A stretch of 64,000 nt of DNA from Acidobacteriota bacterium (GTDB lineage: Bacteria > Acidobacteriota > Vicinamibacteria > Marinacidobacterales > Marinacidobacteraceae): contig JAJDUD010000056.1 of the NCBI GenBank assembly GCA_022826825.1, positions 54,951-118,950 of the forward strand, written 5' to 3'. The stretch's first letter is position 1; each line of letters opens with the position of its first letter. Under the pieces are notes generated by a model, which was not told where the DNA came from, searched no databases, and saw only the letters and a list, made by a program, of their open reading frames with translations. Of this stretch, positions 42,562 to 51,718 are shown piece after piece. The translations under genes were made by a program, and so were the position numbers.

Positions 42562-44802
42562 GTGACTCCCGGCGGGCCCCGGAGGGCGCTTCTCCTGTTG
42601 GGCGTGGCGTTCCTTTACCTCGCGGAGGACGGAGCGGCCGAGTTCGGTCAACGGCGCAACCAGCGGGAGCGGGAAGCGCCCCCGGTAGCGTGGAGCCACG
42701 ACCCGCCGCCGGCCGGGACCATGATCACGCGCGCCGAGCACGTGACCCGCGAGGGCTCCCAGGTGGTCCTCGACGGCTACGCGCAGGTGGCCTTCGGAGG
42801 ACTCCGGATCCAGGCCGACCGGATCGAGATCGACGAGGAAGCGCTGAGCGTGCGGGCGGAGGGCAACGTCGTCTTCGAACGACGTAACGAGAAGATCGTC
42901 GCCGAGTCCATGGAAGGCAGCCTCGAGGATGGAACGGCGGTCTTCCGGAACGCCCGGGGGATCCTCGGCCAGGACTTTCATTTCGTCGCCGAGACCCTCG
43001 AGGAGCTGGACGACGGGGCGTTCGCGATCGAGCGGGGAGCGTTCACCACCTGCGCCCAGCCGAATCCGCGCTGGAAATTCACTGCGAGCCGCGCGGTTGT
43101 CCGGCCGGAGAAGCACGTGTGGCTGCGCAACGTCGCGTTTCGGGTCAAGGAGCTGCCGGTGACCTACTTCCCGGCGCTCTACTACCCGCTCGAGGAGGAC
43201 GGCCGGCAGACCGGCTTCCTCATCCCGCGCTACAGCCGCTCGGACCTCCGGGGACACCTCATCAGCCAGGGTTTCTACTGGGCCATCAACCGCTCGATGG
43301 ACGCGACGTTCAGCGTGGACCACTTCACGGTGGCGGGCACCGGGCTCGGCATGGAGTACCGCTATCGCGGGAACAGCGGCTCCCGGGGCGAAGCGGAAGG
43401 GTTCCTCATCAACGACAAGACCACCGAGAACCGCGAGTATTCGCTCAGCTTCAACGTGGCGCAGCGGCTGCCGGCGCGATTCCGGTTCAGCGCCGCCGGC
43501 GACATGTTCTCGAGCTTCGATTTCAGCCGCCGTTTCCAGGATTCCTTTTCGCGCTCCACCCGGCGGTTTCAGCGCTCCAAGGTGGATCTCAGCGGCCAGC
43601 TCTTCCGTCACCGCATCAAGTTCAAGATCGACCGCAAGGACACCCAGTACACCTCCCGGAGCAGCCGCCGGCAGACGATGCCGCAGTTCTCGATCACCCG
43701 GCGAAACCTGAACCTGCTGGGCCAGTTCGTCCAGCTCGGCTACGAGGCCAACTACGTGCGCGTGGGCCGCTCACGCCGCGATGACTTTCAGGAGTGGAAC
43801 CGGCTCTTCGTGGGGCCGACCCTGGGTCTTTCCCTGCCCGAGATCCCGTTCCTGCAACTGCGGGCGGAGATCGACGCGGGGTATCTGCGCTACGGTGGTT
43901 CGATCGACCCCGAGACCGACGATTTCGATCCGGAACTGGGGCTGAGCCGGCGGTACTACGGAACGGCCCTGCAACTGTCCGGTCCCAAGTTCGAACGCAT
44001 CTTCGACACCGAGGGCAACTTCTACGCCGCCCGCCTCAAGCACCTGATCGAGCCGGAAGCGAACTGGGAGTACCGGAAGAGCGACGACAAGTCCGACTAC
44101 GTCAATCGTTTCGACCGCTACGACAGCTCCACGCAGGCGAACCAGATCAGCTTCGGGTTGGTGAACCGCCTGCTCGCCAAGCGCTACCGGGACGGGGTCG
44201 AGGAATCGTCGGCGACCGACGTCATCACCTGGCGCATCCAGCAGAGCTGGTACTTCGATCCGACGGCGGGAGCGTACGACTCCCGCTACGTGTCGTCCTC
44301 CTTCGAGGAGAGTGAAATCGAGATACGGAAGTCGCCCATCCGCTCCGATTTCCGCTTCACGCCGGACCAGAGCGTGAACGGCGACTGGACCATGGAGTGG
44401 GACCCGGACGAGCGGCTGTTCACCTCGATCCGCACCGGGCTGCGCGTCGGGGACCGGCTCTCCAACCGAAGGTTCAACTTCAACTGGTCCCGGCGCGCCC
44501 GCCGGATCGGCGGCGAGGACAGCGAAGAGGTGGACGTGAAGAGCTATCTCCGCGCCGGGACCGACTTCTTCCCGACCGAAGTGATCCGTACCGGTTTCGA
44601 CGTCAACTACGACATCACCGAACGGAGGCTGTCCAACATCCGGCTGCGCACCGACTTCCTGTTCCAGTGCTGCGGGCTGAACGTGGAGTGGATTCGCTAC
44701 AACCTCGTGAGCCGGAGCGAGAACATCTTCCACTTCAGCGTCACCCTCGGCGGACTCACCAGCTTCGGCTTCGGAGCGGGTGGGCGCGACAGCTACTACT
44801 GA
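42562..44802 (+). CDS. lptD: LPS-assembly protein LptD
   Basis: 746 residues from a GTG start, near the usual length. The N-terminal OstA-like jellyroll (about 53-160) reads TMITRAEHVTREGSQVVLDG and ALSVRAEGNVVFERRNEKIV. TTCAQPNPRWKF opens the LptD barrel region, with VTYFPALYYPLEEDGRQTGF and SQGFYWAINRSMD as strong LptD signatures, and the C-terminus ends in aromatic residues (SYY). A single Cys in TTCAQ and an adjacent pair in FQCCGLNVEW match the positions used for inter-domain disulfides in LptD. It inserts LPS into the outer leaflet, which confirms a diderm with LPS. Confidence 0.92.
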   Translation: MTPGGPRRALLLLGVAFLYLAEDGAAEFGQRRNQREREAPPVAWSHDPPPAGTMITRAEHVTREGSQVVLDGYAQVAFGGLRIQADRIEIDEEALSVRAEGNVVFERRNEKIVAESMEGSLEDGTAVFRNARGILGQDFHFVAETLEELDDGAFAIERGAFTTCAQPNPRWKFTASRAVVRPEKHVWLRNVAFRVKELPVTYFPALYYPLEEDGRQTGFLIPRYSRSDLRGHLISQGFYWAINRSMDATFSVDHFTVAGTGLGMEYRYRGNSGSRGEAEGFLINDKTTENREYSLSFNVAQRLPARFRFSAAGDMFSSFDFSRRFQDSFSRSTRRFQRSKVDLSGQLFRHRIKFKIDRKDTQYTSRSSRRQTMPQFSITRRNLNLLGQFVQLGYEANYVRVGRSRRDDFQEWNRLFVGPTLGLSLPEIPFLQLRAEIDAGYLRYGGSIDPETDDFDPELGLSRRYYGTALQLSGPKFERIFDTEGNFYAARLKHLIEPEANWEYRKSDDKSDYVNRFDRYDSSTQANQISFGLVNRLLAKRYRDGVEESSATDVITWRIQQSWYFDPTAGAYDSRYVSSSFEESEIEIRKSPIRSDFRFTPDQSVNGDWTMEWDPDERLFTSIRTGLRVGDRLSNRRFNFNWSRRARRIGGEDSEEVDVKSYLRAGTDFFPTEVIRTGFDVNYDITERRLSNIRLRTDFLFQCCGLNVEWIRYNLVSRSENIFHFSVTLGGLTSFGFGAGGRDSYY

Positions 44803-44807
44803 TGCCG

Positions 44808-45180
44808 GAGCGCAAGGAGCGCCGGTCTTCAGACCGGCATCGCCCGCGCAGCGGGCGAAACTCCAGGGATCCATTTCGTCGCATGGCGCCCTCGCCAAAG
44901 GGAATGGCGCGGCGACAACCGGGCGCGCGGACTCCGCTTCGCCATCGCTGGGTTCCCGCGACGGGGCGTCACGGCGCCGGGAGTCTGCTGTGAGAGTGCA
45001 GTCCCGCGGGTCGGCCAAGCGCCGTGCGAACGCCGCCGGCTGGGAACGCCGGTCTCCAGACCGGCACGCGCGGCGCTCCGCGCCGCGCATGTCGTGACTC
45101 TGTTCACCCAAGGTGGCGCGTACGGCCTGGAGCGCCGACCTGCGGGTCTGAAGACCGGCGCTCCTGAACCATCACGATGG
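44808..45180 (+). repeat. Composite palindromic repeat, locus E
   Basis: Begins ten bases after the lptD stop with GGAGCGCCGGTCTTCAGACC. The left 170 bases match locus D (including GCATGGCGCCCTCGCCAAAG). The right 160 bases match locus B in inverted orientation (GGGAACGCCGGTCTCCAGAC, then GTGACTCTGTTCACCCAAGG). It thus joins two sub-elements that occur separately elsewhere. It accounts for the whole gap up to the DUF92 gene. Confidence 0.88.
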
Positions 45181-45209
45181 CGAATTCCCTACCCGCCGGG
45201 TAACGAGCG

Positions 45210-45932
45210 TTGTTTCCCCTGCTCGCGCTGAACGGCGCCCTCGCCCTCCTCGGCTGGCGCCTCCGCACCGTCACCGGCGCCGGCGCGCTCGCCGGGTTCG
45301 CGGTCGGCGCCGCGGTCGTCTGGAGCCTGGGCGGCTTCGGCTACCTGGTGCTGCTCCTCTACTTCGCACTCGGCGCCCTCGTGACCCGCGTCGGCTGGAC
45401 CCGCAAACGGGCTCTCGGGATCGCCGAAGCCCGGGGCGGCGCCCGGGGACCGGCGCAGGTGGCCGCGAACGGGGGACCCCCGGTCCTCTTCTGCCTGCTC
45501 GCGGGTCTCTTCCCGGCTTCGTGGGGCGCGCCCGCCGCCGCCGCGTTCGTCGGTGCGCTCGCCACCGCGGCGGCCGACACGGTGTCCTCGGAAGTGGGGA
45601 AATCCCTGGGAGGGACCGTGCGGCGGCTTCCCGGCCTCTCCCGGGCGCCGGCCGGAACGCCCGGCGGCGTCAGCTTCGCGGGGTCGGCCGCGGGTCTCCT
45701 GGCTTCCTTCGCGATCTGCGGCGCCGCCGCGGCGGGCGAGCTGATCCCGCCCGCGTGGTTCCTGCCGGTGGCGGCCGCCGGATTCCTGGCCGCCCTGCTC
45801 GAGGGTCTGCTCTCCCCGCTCGAAACCCGCGGGACTCTCGACAATGACGGAGTCAACGCAGTCTCCGTTCTTGCCGGCGGCCTCCTCGCGTTCGGGTGGG
45901 GATGGTTTTCGACCAGTGGCGGCACCGGATGA
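45210..45932 (+). CDS. DUF92 family membrane protein
   Basis: 240 residues, TTG start, about six membrane helices. TVTGAGALAGFAVGAAVVWS at the start, LLLYFALGALVTRVGWTRKR, the GPAQVAANGGPPVLFCLL block, ADTVSSEVGKSLGG and GVSFAGSAAGL are the DUF92 hallmarks. Plant relatives (VTE6) are phytyl-phosphate kinases and the related VTE5 is a phytol kinase, so prenyl-alcohol phosphorylation is a reasonable inference. The gene ends with an ATGA overlap into a UbiA prenyltransferase, which supports an isoprenoid role. A few charged family residues (ETRGTLDNDGVNA) are kept. Confidence 0.88.
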   Translation: MFPLLALNGALALLGWRLRTVTGAGALAGFAVGAAVVWSLGGFGYLVLLLYFALGALVTRVGWTRKRALGIAEARGGARGPAQVAANGGPPVLFCLLAGLFPASWGAPAAAAFVGALATAAADTVSSEVGKSLGGTVRRLPGLSRAPAGTPGGVSFAGSAAGLLASFAICGAAAAGELIPPAWFLPVAAAGFLAALLEGLLSPLETRGTLDNDGVNAVSVLAGGLLAFGWGWFSTSGGTG

Positions 45933-46846
45933 TCCGGGTGGTCTCCGAGCGGCTGACGCTCTACCGCGAGTTCTCGCGGCCGTTCACCCTGCTGCCCCCG
46001 CTGATCGGTTTCCTCAGCGGAAGCGTCACCGCCTACGGCGCCCCGCCCGCCCTGGAGAACGTCCCCTGGATCTACCCCGTCCTCGGAGCCGTCATGGCCG
46101 CCACCCTGAACGCGGCGAGCAACGCCCTGAACCAGATCTGCGACCTCGGGATCGACCGCATCACCAAACCGGACCGGCCCCTGCCTTCCGGGCGGCTGGC
46201 GATCGCGGAAGCGTGGTGGTTCACGGCGGTGTGCTGGGTCCTGTCGCTGGCCGCGGCGTGGTTCGTGAGCCCCGGAGGCCGGCGCGAGTGCTTCTGGATC
46301 GTCGTGGTGGCGAGCGTCTTCATCTGGATGTACTCGGCGCCGCCGCTCCGGACGAAGCGGCTCGGGATGCTGGCGAACCTGACCGTCGCCATTCCCCGCG
46401 GGCTGCTCCTGAAGGTGGCCGGCTGGTCGGCGCTCAAGACGGTGCTCGATCCCGAACCGTGGTTCATCGGGCTCATCTTCGGGCTCTTTCTGCTCGGCGC
46501 CACCACGACCAAGGACTTCTCCGACATCGCGGGAGACCGCGCCGGAGGTTGCCGGACGCTCCCGGTGGCGCACGGTCCCCGGGGTGCGGCCTGGCGGATC
46601 GCACCTTTCTTCGTGCTGCCCTTCGTGCTGATTCCCGTGGGGGTCCGCACCGATCTGCTGACCGGCAACGCCGTGTTGCTGGACGCGCTCGGCGTCACGC
46701 TGGTGCTCTACGGGGTCTTCACGGCGTGGCTCATGCTGCGCCGTCCCGACGAACTCGCGACCGACAGCAACCACGTGTCCTGGCGGCACATGTACCTGAT
46801 GATGATGGTTGCCCAACTCGGGTTCGCGGCCGCTTACGTCCTCTGA
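45929..46846 (+). CDS. UbiA-family prenyltransferase
   Basis: 305 residues from the ATG at 45929, chosen because it gives the four-base ATGA overlap with the DUF92 gene (tracked start 45896). About eight membrane helices. The first aspartate motif is in [20 protein letters not shown] and the second region in [20 protein letters not shown], both typical of UbiA enzymes that move a prenyl group from a diphosphate to an acceptor. The NQxxDxxxDxxxKP form is closest, in memory, to the homogentisate/chlorophyll/geranylgeranylglyceryl branch rather than to MqnP. The substrate is not clear; it is distinct from the mqnP-like gene at 62191. Confidence 0.85.
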   Translation: MIRVVSERLTLYREFSRPFTLLPPLIGFLSGSVTAYGAPPALENVPWIYPVLGAVMAATLNAASNALNQICDLGIDRITKPDRPLPSGRLAIAEAWWFTAVCWVLSLAAAWFVSPGGRRECFWIVVVASVFIWMYSAPPLRTKRLGMLANLTVAIPRGLLLKVAGWSALKTVLDPEPWFIGLIFGLFLLGATTTKDFSDIAGDRAGGCRTLPVAHGPRGAAWRIAPFFVLPFVLIPVGVRTDLLTGNAVLLDALGVTLVLYGVFTAWLMLRRPDELATDSNHVSWRHMYLMMMVAQLGFAAAYVL

Positions 46847-46901
46847 TCCGGGGCGCTTGTTTCGCCTGCGGAGGGCGTGGCGGTCCTATACTGGCGCTTC
46901 C

Positions 46902-48182
46902 GTGAGCCAGACGTTTTCCCGCCGCCACCTCGGTCCCGACCTCGCCGAGAGGGATCCCGAAATCGCCGCCGCCATCCATGCCGAAGAGATCCGCCAGTCC
47001 GAGGGTCTCGAACTGATCGCTTCCGAGAACTTCGCGAGCGATGCGGTCATGGAGGCCACGGGTTCGGTGATGACCAACAAGTACGCCGAGGGGTATCCCG
47101 GCCGGCGGTACTACGGAGGCTGCATCCACGTCGACGAGGCGGAGCGGCTGGCCCGCAACCGGGCCAAGGAACTCTTCGGTTCCCGGTATGCGAACGTGCA
47201 GCCCCACAGCGGCTCGCAGGCCAACATGGTCGCCTACCAGGCAATCCTGGAGCCGGGCGACGCCTTCCTCGGCATGGCCCTCGATCAGGGCGGACACCTC
47301 ACGCACGGCCACCCGCTGAACTTCTCGGGCCAGTTCTACGAACCCGTTGCCTACGGGGTGCGGCGGGAGGACGAACGCCTCGATCTCGATCAGTTGGCGC
47401 AGCTCGCCCGGGAACACCGGCCGAAGATGATCATGGTGGGCGCGAGCGCGTATCCGCGCCTCTACCCGAGCGCGGAAATCCGGCAGATCGCGGACGAAGT
47501 CGGGGCGAAAGTGGTCACCGACATCGCTCACGTGGCCGGTCTGGTCGCGGGCGGCGCCATTCCGAGTCCGGTGCCCTATTCGGACATCGTCACCACCACC
47601 ACCCACAAGACGCTGCGGGGGCCGCGCGGGGGGCTCGTCCTCTGGAACGAGAAGGCGTACGGAAGGGCCCTCAACCGGATCACCTTCCCTGGAATCCAGG
47701 GCGGGCCGATGATGCACACGATCGCCGCCAAGGCGGTGTGTTTCCGGGAGGCGCTCGATCCGTCCTTCGCCGAGTACGCGCGCCAGATCGTGGCGAACGC
47801 CAGGGCGCTGGCCGAGGCGCTCATGGAGCGGGGGTTCCGGCTGGTCTCCGGGGGGACCGACAACCACCTCGTGCTGGTGGACGTGGGGGCCCGGGGGATC
47901 ACCGGCCGCGATGCCGAAGTGGCCATGGAGACCGCGGGGATCACCGCGAACAAGAACACCATCCCGTTCGATCCCGAGAAGCCGATGATCGCGAGCGGCA
48001 TCCGCCTGGGGACGGCGGCGCTCACCACCCGGGGAATGCGGGAGAGCGAGATGGCCGAGGTCGCGCGCCTGATGGATGCGGCGCTCCGGTCGGCGGGCGA
48101 TGAGGCGGCGCTCGCCCGGATCGCCGCCGAGGTTGCCGAACTTGCCTCGGGCTTCCCGCTCTACGTATCGCCCGCGGCGTGA
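46902..48182 (+). CDS. glyA: Serine hydroxymethyltransferase
   Basis: 426 residues from the GTG at 46902 (tracked start 46809 overlaps ubiA). It interconverts serine and glycine with tetrahydrofolate. It has the full family set: [47 protein letters not shown], the PLP Asp/His in [15 protein letters not shown], the Schiff-base Lys236 in [14 protein letters not shown], and [19 protein letters not shown]. Length is normal. A TATACT sits ten bases before the GTG, so a local promoter with a very short leader is possible. Confidence 0.96.
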   Translation: MSQTFSRRHLGPDLAERDPEIAAAIHAEEIRQSEGLELIASENFASDAVMEATGSVMTNKYAEGYPGRRYYGGCIHVDEAERLARNRAKELFGSRYANVQPHSGSQANMVAYQAILEPGDAFLGMALDQGGHLTHGHPLNFSGQFYEPVAYGVRREDERLDLDQLAQLAREHRPKMIMVGASAYPRLYPSAEIRQIADEVGAKVVTDIAHVAGLVAGGAIPSPVPYSDIVTTTTHKTLRGPRGGLVLWNEKAYGRALNRITFPGIQGGPMMHTIAAKAVCFREALDPSFAEYARQIVANARALAEALMERGFRLVSGGTDNHLVLVDVGARGITGRDAEVAMETAGITANKNTIPFDPEKPMIASGIRLGTAALTTRGMRESEMAEVARLMDAALRSAGDEAALARIAAEVAELASGFPLYVSPAA

Positions 48183-48249
48183 ACGGCGGGGGCGCCGGCC
48201 GGCCGCCGGCGGTTTCCGGGTCTAGACAGCGGGCGGGGGCGCGTCGGGA

Positions 48250-50256
48250 ATGAGTCGGGCGGCCGATTTCCTCGGGCCCCACGGGGTGCTCTCCGAGTCG
48301 CTGCCCGGCTTCGAACACCGGGCCGGGCAGGTGGAAATGGCGGCGCGGGTGGAGGCGACGCTGAACGGGGACGGGGCGCTGATGATCGAGGCGGGAACCG
48401 GGATCGGCAAGTCGTTCGCCTATCTGATCCCGGCGCTCCTCTGCGGGGAGCGGGTGGTGGTCTCGACGGCGACCAAGAATCTTCAGGACCAGCTCTTCGA
48501 GAAGGACCTTCCCCAGCTTCAGCGCCTTCTGGGAAGCCGTGTGCCGGTGGCCCGCATGAAGGGGCGCGAGAACTATCTCTGCCGGCTGGAGTGGCAGAAG
48601 TTCCAGACCGAAGGGGACCTGAAGCTCGATGCCCGGCGCAGCGCCGACCTGCGGCGGATCGCCGCCTGGGCGGAGAAGACGAAGACCGGAGACCGCGACG
48701 AGATTCGCGGACTCCGGGGACCGACCGAGTACTGGCGCGGCATCTCGACCATTTCCGAGAACTGCATCGGCCGCCGCTGTCCTCATCACGAGGAGTGTCA
48801 CCTGACGACCCTGCGGAAGCAGGCGCATTCCAGCCAGATCCTCATCGTGAACCACCACCTGCTGGTGGCGGACCTGATCTTGCGCCAGACCGACTTCGGC
48901 GAGGTGCTGCCCGAATACGACCACCTGATCGTGGACGAGGCCCACCGGCTCGAGGACGCCGCCACGCACGGTCTCTCGAGCACGCTCTCCGGAGCGGCGG
49001 CGGACCGGCTCGCGACCGACCTGACGCGCTTTCTCAAGCGATCGGCCCCGGAACTCGCGTCCCCCGCGGCCATCCGCAAGCTCCGGCGCTCGTACCGGGA
49101 ACTCTTCGAGACCCTCGCTCCCGAACGCGACGACCGGCCGCGCCTGTTCCACCCCGAAAGCCTGCCCCCCGAGGCCAGGGAGTACGCGCAGGCGGCCTCC
49201 GTCCAACTCCAGGCCCTCGAAGGTCACCTGCTGAAGGTCCGCGAAACCCTGAGAGAGAACCCGCCGCCCGACGGGAGCGATGGCGAGACCGGCGCCGAGA
49301 GGCTCCTGAAGCGCGTTACCGAATTCCGCATCGAGCTCGGCGCGCTGATGACGCCGCGTCCCGACTACGTCCACTGGAGCGTGTTCCGGAGAGAGACCGC
49401 GCGTCCGGAAGGAGGGAACGGCAAGGCCGCGACCCGCCGGGCGCCCACCTGTTTCGCCAGCACCGCCCCGGTGCATCCCGGCGGCGAACTGCGGCAGGGG
49501 CTTTTCGATCCCCTGAAGTCCTGCGTCCTGACCTCCGCGACGCTGGCCCTCGACGGGGGCTTCGACTACGCGGCGGACGCACTCGGGGTGACGGCGGCCT
49601 CGGGGAAGGTCGTTCCCTCACCCTTCCGGTTCGAGGAGCAGGCGCGGCTCTATGTCCCGCGCGATCTGGTGGACCCCCGCGACCCGGGGTTTCAGGATGC
49701 CGCCGCCGAGCGGATTCTCCACCTGGTCGCCGCCAGCCGGGGCCGGGCGCTCATCCTGTTCACGAGCTGGGGGAACCTGGAGCGCGTGGGCTGGGTGCTC
49801 GGGACGGCCTGTCCGTTCCCGGTGCTGCGGCAGCAGCGGGGCGGCGGCCACGCCGCCCTCCTCAATTCCTTCCGGAACACGCCGAACGCGGTCCTGCTGG
49901 GGGTGCGCTCGTTCTGGGAAGGGGTCGACGTTCCGGGAGACGCGCTCACCCTGCTGGTGATCGACAAGCTGCCCTTCCCGGTGCCGTCCGATCCCCTGCA
50001 CCGGGCGCGCGCCGAGCGGGCCGAGGAGGCGACCGGTGACGGCTTCGCCAACTACTCGGTGCCGCAGGCGGCCCTCACCCTGAAGCAGGGTCTCGGCCGG
50101 CTGATCCGGACCCAGCAGGATGTCGGTTTGGCCGCGGTCCTCGACTCGCGTCTCGTGCGCATGGGCTACGGCCGGCGGCTGCTGCGGAGCCTCCCGCCCT
50201 TCCCCCTGATCACGGGGCTGGACGAGGCGACCGGGTTCCTGGAGTCCCTTTCGTGA
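48250..50256 (+). CDS. DinG/XPD-like ATP-dependent DNA helicase
   Basis: 668 residues. Walker A EAGTGIGKS (47-55), motif Ia VVSTATKNLQDQLF, four cysteines for a [4Fe-4S] cluster (Cys111, Cys172, Cys177, Cys183 in ENYLCRL and NCIGRRCPHHEEC), DEAH box VDEAHRLEDAA (229 on), motif III LTSATL, and C-terminal motifs VRSFWEGVDVPG and QGLGRLIRTQQD. This is a superfamily 2 5'-3' helicase of the DinG/YoaA group, acting on damaged or structured DNA. The gene is followed by yggS with a GTGA overlap. Confidence 0.93.
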   Translation: MSRAADFLGPHGVLSESLPGFEHRAGQVEMAARVEATLNGDGALMIEAGTGIGKSFAYLIPALLCGERVVVSTATKNLQDQLFEKDLPQLQRLLGSRVPVARMKGRENYLCRLEWQKFQTEGDLKLDARRSADLRRIAAWAEKTKTGDRDEIRGLRGPTEYWRGISTISENCIGRRCPHHEECHLTTLRKQAHSSQILIVNHHLLVADLILRQTDFGEVLPEYDHLIVDEAHRLEDAATHGLSSTLSGAAADRLATDLTRFLKRSAPELASPAAIRKLRRSYRELFETLAPERDDRPRLFHPESLPPEAREYAQAASVQLQALEGHLLKVRETLRENPPPDGSDGETGAERLLKRVTEFRIELGALMTPRPDYVHWSVFRRETARPEGGNGKAATRRAPTCFASTAPVHPGGELRQGLFDPLKSCVLTSATLALDGGFDYAADALGVTAASGKVVPSPFRFEEQARLYVPRDLVDPRDPGFQDAAAERILHLVAASRGRALILFTSWGNLERVGWVLGTACPFPVLRQQRGGGHAALLNSFRNTPNAVLLGVRSFWEGVDVPGDALTLLVIDKLPFPVPSDPLHRARAERAEEATGDGFANYSVPQAALTLKQGLGRLIRTQQDVGLAAVLDSRLVRMGYGRRLLRSLPPFPLITGLDEATGFLESLS

Positions 50257-50963
50257 ACCAGCCTTCGCTCGCCGAGCGCATCGCCGCGGTGCGCGACCGG
50301 ATCTCCGAGAGCTGCCGCCGCGCCGGCCGGGCCGAGGGAAGGGTCCGTCTGGTGGCGGTATCGAAGACGCGGCCGGCCGCGGACATCGAAGCGGCGGCCG
50401 CGCTCGGGCTCACCGACTTCGGCGAAAACCGGATTCAGGAGGCGGCCGCGAAGCTCCCCCGCCTCCGGACTTCGATCACTCCGCACCTGATCGGCCATCT
50501 CCAACGCAACAAGGCGCGGCAGGCCGCGGGACTCTTTCCCGTGATCCAGTCGGTGGACAGCGTGGCCCTGGCGACCCGGTTGAGCGCGATGGTCAGCCAG
50601 GGCGTCGTCCCGCCGGGCGGTCCCCCGATTCGGGTCCTGGCGCAGGTGGATCTGGCTGGCGAGGCCTCCAAGTTCGGAATCCCGGAGGCCGACTTGCCGC
50701 GCGCTCTGGAAGAGATTTCCGGACTGTCCGGTCTCCGGCTCTCCGGGCTCATGCTGATGCCGCCGTTCGACCCCGATCCGGAGGCGGTCCGTCCCTGGTT
50801 CGTCCGCCTCCGGGAGCTGGGCCGCCGGTTCGCGGAAGGCGGACTCCTGCCCCGCGACCCCGACCTCTCGATGGGGATGAGTCACGACTTCGAGGTGGCC
50901 ATCGCCGAGGGGGCGACCACGATCCGCGTGGGAACCGCGATCTTCGGCCCGCGGCCCGCCTGA
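50253..50963 (+). CDS. YggS family pyridoxal-phosphate homeostasis protein
   Basis: 236 residues, GTG start overlapping the helicase stop by four bases (GTGA). VRLVAVSKTRPAADIEAAAA carries the PLP lysine (Lys38); FGENRIQEAAAKLP, HLIGHLQRNKAR, QVDLAGEASKFGI, SGLMLMPPF, LSMGMSHDFEVAIAEGATTI and VGTAIFGPR are the family blocks. It is a single-domain alanine-racemase-like barrel that buffers PLP supply and amino-acid pools and is not an enzyme in the usual sense. Confidence 0.94.
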   Translation: MNQPSLAERIAAVRDRISESCRRAGRAEGRVRLVAVSKTRPAADIEAAAALGLTDFGENRIQEAAAKLPRLRTSITPHLIGHLQRNKARQAAGLFPVIQSVDSVALATRLSAMVSQGVVPPGGPPIRVLAQVDLAGEASKFGIPEADLPRALEEISGLSGLRLSGLMLMPPFDPDPEAVRPWFVRLRELGRRFAEGGLLPRDPDLSMGMSHDFEVAIAEGATTIRVGTAIFGPRPA

Positions 50964-50989
50964 CCCGAAAAGCAACCGCCGTTGGTCCT

Positions 50990-51043
50990 CGGAGCGCCGG
51001 CCTCCGGCCGGCATCGCCGTGCGGCAGCACGGCGAGTCCGACG
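50990..51043 (+). repeat. Short palindromic repeat, locus F
   Basis: A two-hairpin minimal copy between the convergent yggS and lepB genes: GCCGGCCTCCGGCCGGC (50996-51012) and CGCCGTGCGGCAGCACGGCG (51015-51034). It is preceded by GGAGC as in the other loci. Its place between convergent genes could let it end transcripts from both sides. Confidence 0.8.
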
Positions 51044-51048
51044 GTTTC

Positions 51049-51708
51049 CTACTGGACCGGGGCGAAGAAGCGGTCCCAGCGGGTCCGGGAAAAGAACCTC
51101 ACCGGTAGCAGCAGCAGGTCCACGAACCGCCGGGAAAGCCGGGTCTCCAGGTATTCCTCGCGCGGCGCCCCGTAGGACCAGTAGATGAAGAGCCCCTTGC
51201 CCTTGATGTTCTCGGCGGGAAGGGCGCCCCAGTAGCGGCTGTCGTGGCTGTTGTCCCGGTTGTCCCCCATCACGAAATAGTGTCCGTCCGGGACGCGGTA
51301 CTCGCGCATTCCGGGCTGTCCGCCGTGGACGAAACGGGTGTAGTCCTCGGGCAGGGGTTCGCCTTCGATCAGGACCTGCTGGCGGCCGATCTGGAGCGTT
51401 TCACCGGGGAGCCCCACGACCCGTTTGATGAAGTCCCGATCGGGCTCCTCCGGGAACTTGAACACCACTACGTCGCCCCGTTCCACCTCGCGCGACGGCA
51501 GCACTCCGGCTCCGCCGTCCTGGTAGAGCATCTTGTTGACCATCAGGTGGTCGCCGATGAGCAGGTTGTCCTGCATGGAGCCGGTCGGGATCTTGAACGC
51601 CTGGAAGACGAAGGTGCGCACGAACAGCGCGAGGATCACCGCGGCGCAGATCGATTCGAAGTACTCGCGGGCGGACGAACGCGGGCGCGGCGTGACGGGA
51701 GCGGTCAT
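51049..51708 (-). CDS. lepB: Signal peptidase I
   Basis: 219 residues from the ATG at 51708. An N-terminal membrane helix (SICAAVILALFVRTFVFQAF) is followed by catalytic Ser44 in IPTGSMQDNL, then RGDVVVFKFP and catalytic Lys95 in RDFIKRVVGLPGE, and the box VMGDNRDNSHDSRYWG. It cleaves signal peptides of exported proteins on the outer face of the inner membrane. Last gene of the long - strand string; the start is ten bases after the ybbR stop. The C-terminus after KGLFIYWS is slightly longer than in E. coli-type minimal forms. Confidence 0.95.
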   Translation of the reverse strand: MTAPVTPRPRSSAREYFESICAAVILALFVRTFVFQAFKIPTGSMQDNLLIGDHLMVNKMLYQDGGAGVLPSREVERGDVVVFKFPEEPDRDFIKRVVGLPGETLQIGRQQVLIEGEPLPEDYTRFVHGGQPGMREYRVPDGHYFVMGDNRDNSHDSRYWGALPAENIKGKGLFIYWSYGAPREEYLETRLSRRFVDLLLLPVRFFSRTRWDRFFAPVQ

Positions 51709-51718
51709 GACGGCCCGA

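Noticed and set aside
44880-45000. Small ORFs inside repeat loci D and E (start MAPSPKGMA)
   Set aside because: The frame is kept in both copies for only a few dozen codons, without a ribosome site and with diverging C-termini. Conservation fits a DNA or RNA element better than a peptide.
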